NCBI GenBank assembly: GCA_029204225.1 | Contig: CM055100.1 | Location: forward strand, 62,751,141-62,815,140 | DNA from: Diphasiastrum complanatum | Taxonomy: Eukaryota; Streptophyta; Lycopodiopsida; Lycopodiales; Lycopodiaceae | Direction: 5' to 3' | DNA length: 64,000 nt | In this document: piece by piece, positions 60,600 to 64,000 of the stretch | How the letters are laid out: each line of letters opens with the position of its first letter | How positions within the stretch are numbered: position 1 is the stretch's first letter | Program-made: the position numbers and the translations under genes | The notes under the pieces: generated by a model | What the model was told of the DNA's origin: nothing | The model's database searches: none | What the model saw: only the letters and a program-made list of their open reading frames with translations

Positions 60600-62460
60600 T
60601 GCCAAAAAAGTCAACCACAGAAGGAAAAACTGAGAAAGAAAAGTTTTGGATAAAAATGGGACCAGAAAATATGGATTCAATGTCAAGGAATCACAGAAAC
60701 CCTAACGGCAAAGTTTGGGCAATTTACGGGCAATTAACGAAATGTGCGGGCCAAGTGGTTACCCAACAGGCCAAAAACCCAGACAAATGAGCAGTAGGTG
60801 CATGGCCCTTGAAAAATCAAAGAAAGGCCAAAAACATAGGCACCCAAAGGAAAATGAAGGCCGCCTACTAAAAGTAGGGGTTGAAAAAGAGTCCTCACCC
60901 ACTTTTGGATAATAAATGTAAACAAGACTTTAGGACCTAGAGGGACTAAAAGATATTTTCTCTAGCTTTTGACTAAGAGGGCATCTTGGCTAGTTTTGGA
61001 AAGGGGCCTTAAATGGCACCAACCCCTACACCCTCAAGGAGGCCACTTGATGTACTTGCCAATGGGTTGGGGACAAATGGCAAAGAGGGCTTGAAGGGCA
61101 TGAAGAATGGCAAGATGGCATTGTGAAGGGGATGCATTGGATTTTCCTATAAGAAGGAGCCAACTCCTTGTATTTGGAATGTTAGTGTGAGTGAATGTTA
61201 GTGTATTTGTGAGTTAGTGTATTTGGATGTTAGAGCTTTTGGAAGTTAGTACTTTTGTGAGTTAATATTTTTGGATCCTAGTTGTCTTGCCTCATATGAG
61301 TGGAGAGCTTTGTGAGTTTGTCTTGTAGTGTTCCCATGCTAGTTTGCTTCAAAGGTGGAATACTTGATTGAGATTGGTTGTGGGATGTTGGGAGGCTTGC
61401 CCTCTTGATTGATTGGTTGGTTATGCTAGGGTTTTGCAAATGATTGAGTGAGTGAAGGGGTTTCAATGGTTGTATTCAAGAGTTGGTTGAATGATTGGCT
61501 GGACGTAGTTGTTTGAAAGTTGATTGTTAGATGTTTTGTTCTTGAGCTACTTTGTGAGGTGATGGCATTACTACCTTGTCGAATGATAGGATGTGTTGGG
61601 AGTTGGAGGTTTGTAACGTAAAGAAGGTTTAGTACTCGCCTTTGTGGTTGAAACTCATTCGTTAAAGGTTGATTGATCTAAGTGAGAGGTGATTGGCTTT
61701 GCTTGGTTGAATGCTAGTAGGAGAGTTTCGAGTTGCAATTACTTGTTTGTGAAGTAATATTTGAGAGTTAATCTTCGTTCCAATTGGTTGGGAGTAATTG
61801 CATGACTGGTTAATTGCAAGTACAGTTGATGTTGTTCGGAATTTCGTTTAGTAGTGATCAACTGAGCAAATAGTCCGAGTCTTTTTGCTGCAACAACCAT
61901 GCTCTCACAAGAAGGTTGATCCTACGACAAGTATGATTCCTACACTGCATTCCTAAGAGGATTTGCAATGTAAAGTCTACAACTCGATGGACCTGGTGCT
62001 CTATCGCTGGCCTTGCAATTGCATCCTCTGTGATCCGTAATAATTGATTGCAACCCTAGTTCGATCACTGCTGATAGGAAGAGCCCATCTCAGAATTTCA
62101 GTTGTTCATTCTGCTATCTTCCATCACATCATAGACAGAGAATTCCATTCCTTCACAGAGGATGAAAGATCAATTGGCTCCTGCCTAGCCATCGTTGACT
62201 GTGTGAAACATCGAATCACATATCCTCTACAATTCTGACAGTACATTGATTGTCCCTGAATGTTGGTTCATTATCAAATCAGTGGTCATCTAAGTTTCAC
62301 GGTTAAGTTCTGACGTTGCTGTCAATCACATTTTCGGAGGGCCGAAAGGACATTTATGAAGAAAGCTAGCAAAGGTAAAACGATCGGGATTTTGAGACAT
62401 TCATGACTAGGGTATCCCCGGCATCCGGCTACCTACACGGACATTGAGGTATGACGATTT
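60600..62460 (+). mobile_element. LTR- or leader-like repeat, copy E2
   Basis: CCTATAAGAAGG at about 61147 is TATA-like; a GTTAGTGTATTTG-rich stretch follows, as in copy E1. The block at about 62400-62452 (TTCATGACTAGGGT ... CCGGCTACCTAC ... CATTGAG|GTATGA) is shared with 31067-31122. No coding domain. Boundaries are approximate. Confidence 0.4.
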
Positions 62461-63179
62461 CAATCTTTGACCTCGTATTTATTGGTTTTTCGTTAGTATG
62501 GACTCATAATCATTTGCTTGAAATGGAAATTTCGTTTGTTTGAGTTCAGTACTCAAATTATCTAACTAGTGAACACACTGTCATAGACTACCATGGTGCA
62601 TTGTAGTGAATCGTACTAAAAATTTTAGAACCAAAGTTGTAGTATGCCGGTGTGAAGTGTGTGCATCGATTGTAGTGGTCACTGGAGTTCAAGTGACTGA
62701 AGATCTCCCCAATGGAGATAGTGCATTTCCTGCAGGAGACAATGAATCTTGTTATCGAAAACTCATATTATCCAGTTGCAATTACATTGTGTTTTGCACC
62801 ATGGAAATGGAGATCATAGAAATGAAAGAGCCTCACAGAAAAAGTGGTTCATATATTTTCAAAAATGATGTATACAAAAAATTATATTACATAATACAAA
62901 ATTCCATAGTTCATAACCTATGGATCTTCAATTTCGATGGATGTTCCAATGTCTTTGCATTTTATGTGCTCATCCTGCCTTACTCTTATCTGCACAAGAA
63001 AAAATGTTTTAGTTAATATATTTTATGAAACTAATTCACTTAGAAATAGAAAAAAAAAATATTTTTATATGGCATAATGTACTTTCACACCGTTCAATCA
63101 AAATTGATAGTACTGAGGTAGATCAAATTGCAACATGTCTAGTTCTGATCGAACGTAATTGAGACACCAATCTTCCTCG
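62461..63179. other. No recognised gene; one open frame of 136 codons at 62606-63016
   Basis: The frame starts MNRTKNFRTKVVV and has SYIFKNDVYKKLYYI near its middle. It lacks recognisable domains and has AT-driven composition. I would not call it a gene without support from transcripts. Confidence 0.3.
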
Positions 63180-63570
63180 GCCTTAACCATTGCAAGAATG
63201 TTGTGATTTGTTTTCACTGTTATCTAAAGTTGCTCTTGAGGGTTTATACCAAAATCTTGATCAAGTGGCTTCCAAACATTTTTGCATTCAATCCATCTTC
63301 TATAATACAACAGCAAGCAAAGAGAGCATTTGTTTTTTGATGTGATATCTAAATGTCATGGATGAGTAACATACTCTGCACTCAACTTGCTGATTTTGTT
63401 TTGTATCCCAACCATCATCCAACAACTCGACGATTATATCAGCACTCAAGTCCAAATAAACATTTTTTTTCATTCTCCGAACATTGCATTTGGAAAAAAA
63501 ATCAACAAAAACAGTAAAAGGTAGTTATGACTATTGACGTCAAATCAACCTCGAGTGAACAATGACGGGC
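63180..63570 (-). pseudogene. Unrecognised coding domain, copy 2
   Basis: Minus-strand frames read VDFFSKCNVRR, LDLSADIIVELLDDGWD, QQVECRVCYSSMTF, YHIKKQMLSL, a TAG, then RRWIECKNVWKPLDQDF. Matches copy 1 at 58268-58740 in order and spacing. It keeps Trp where copy 1 has a stop but has its own stop after LSLLAVVL. Confidence 0.5.
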
Positions 63571-64000
63571 AGCATAAGAGTATTTGGGCAGTAACTGTGG
63601 TCCAATCACAATTGTTTGTTCTGCCTGGCTAAACATTTGAAAATCACAAAAATTTGGCCATGAAAGTTAAATACAATTTCCGATTGTCAACCAGTGTTAC
63701 AATTCATCACAAATGGACACCATTCATTGGGACACATAAGCATTGAAAGTGTGCGAAGCCAGAAACAACATCTTGAAAAAGGGCCCATTTTGAGTTCTAA
63801 TATCCCCTAATGTGAGGGGTGAAAAAGAGAACCTGGACCAAAGCTGATATCCTACCAAGTTAGACATCATTGCAGCCCTCCAGTCGCAACCAGAATGGAG
63901 GAATAAGATCCTAAAAGACAATAGGAGGCTGCAAGAATATTTAAGGGCTCCCTCTTGAAAAGGGTTGATCCCTTTTATATTTCCATAAAAAGAAGAAAAC
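63571..64000. other. Window end, nothing recognised
   Basis: AT-rich with short random frames. Confidence 0.4.

Overview
This window looks like nuclear DNA from a large, retrotransposon-rich plant genome. A gymnosperm or another non-flowering seed plant is my inference, not something the sequence proves. The reasons are spliced GT-AG genes with long introns, plant G-type lectin receptor kinases, plant-type Ty1/copia and Ty3/gypsy elements with tRNA-Met primer sites, a plant hAT transposase with a DUF659 region, and long CT/GA microsatellites.

Layout. 1-15 kb: two G-type lectin S-receptor-like kinase genes arranged head to head as an inverted duplication. The minus copy (exon 1 at 1917-3834) runs off the left edge. 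The plus copy (9544-14921, one 2.7 kb intron) is complete and encodes 876 residues. The 5.7 kb between them holds a copia-type LTR, a microsatellite and a broken coiled-coil coding piece. 15-18.2 kb: hairpins and a dense array of the palindrome GCGTGGATTATCCACGC. 18.9-20.3 kb: a three-exon coding unit on the minus strand whose later exons are too short to show as long open frames, and a broken coding piece on the plus strand. 20.8-25.1 kb: a decayed hAT transposase gene on the minus strand. 25-34 kb: repeats and gypsy fragments. 34-44 kb: a decayed Ty3/gypsy element (minus), probably with its leader interrupted by a copia element at 39251-43374 that has a perfect 5-bp target-site duplication and keeps only gag and protease. 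44-46 kb: a pair of LTR-like direct repeats. 46.2-49.1 kb: a copia element (plus) that keeps only integrase, reverse transcriptase and RNase H. 50.4-51.4 kb: a likely real small gene with a TATA box, a 5'-UTR intron and a 142-residue acidic protein. 52-64 kb: more LTRs, a third copia element (minus) and two decayed copies of an unrecognised coding domain.

How it fits together. Only the two receptor kinases and the small acidic protein look like working host genes; the three-exon unit is plausible. The kinases probably act at the plasma membrane as non-RD receptor kinases, a class often linked to immune perception. Their kinase and PAN regions are about 90 percent identical, but the first 120 residues of the ectodomain have diverged strongly. 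Almost everything else is mobile DNA, much of it nested. I found no convincing tRNA, rRNA, CRISPR or bacterial-type feature. I did not find a clearly new multi-gene system. The best leads are the kinase pair, the three-exon unit, the palindrome array and the unrecognised domain at 58.3-58.7 and 63.2-63.6 kb.
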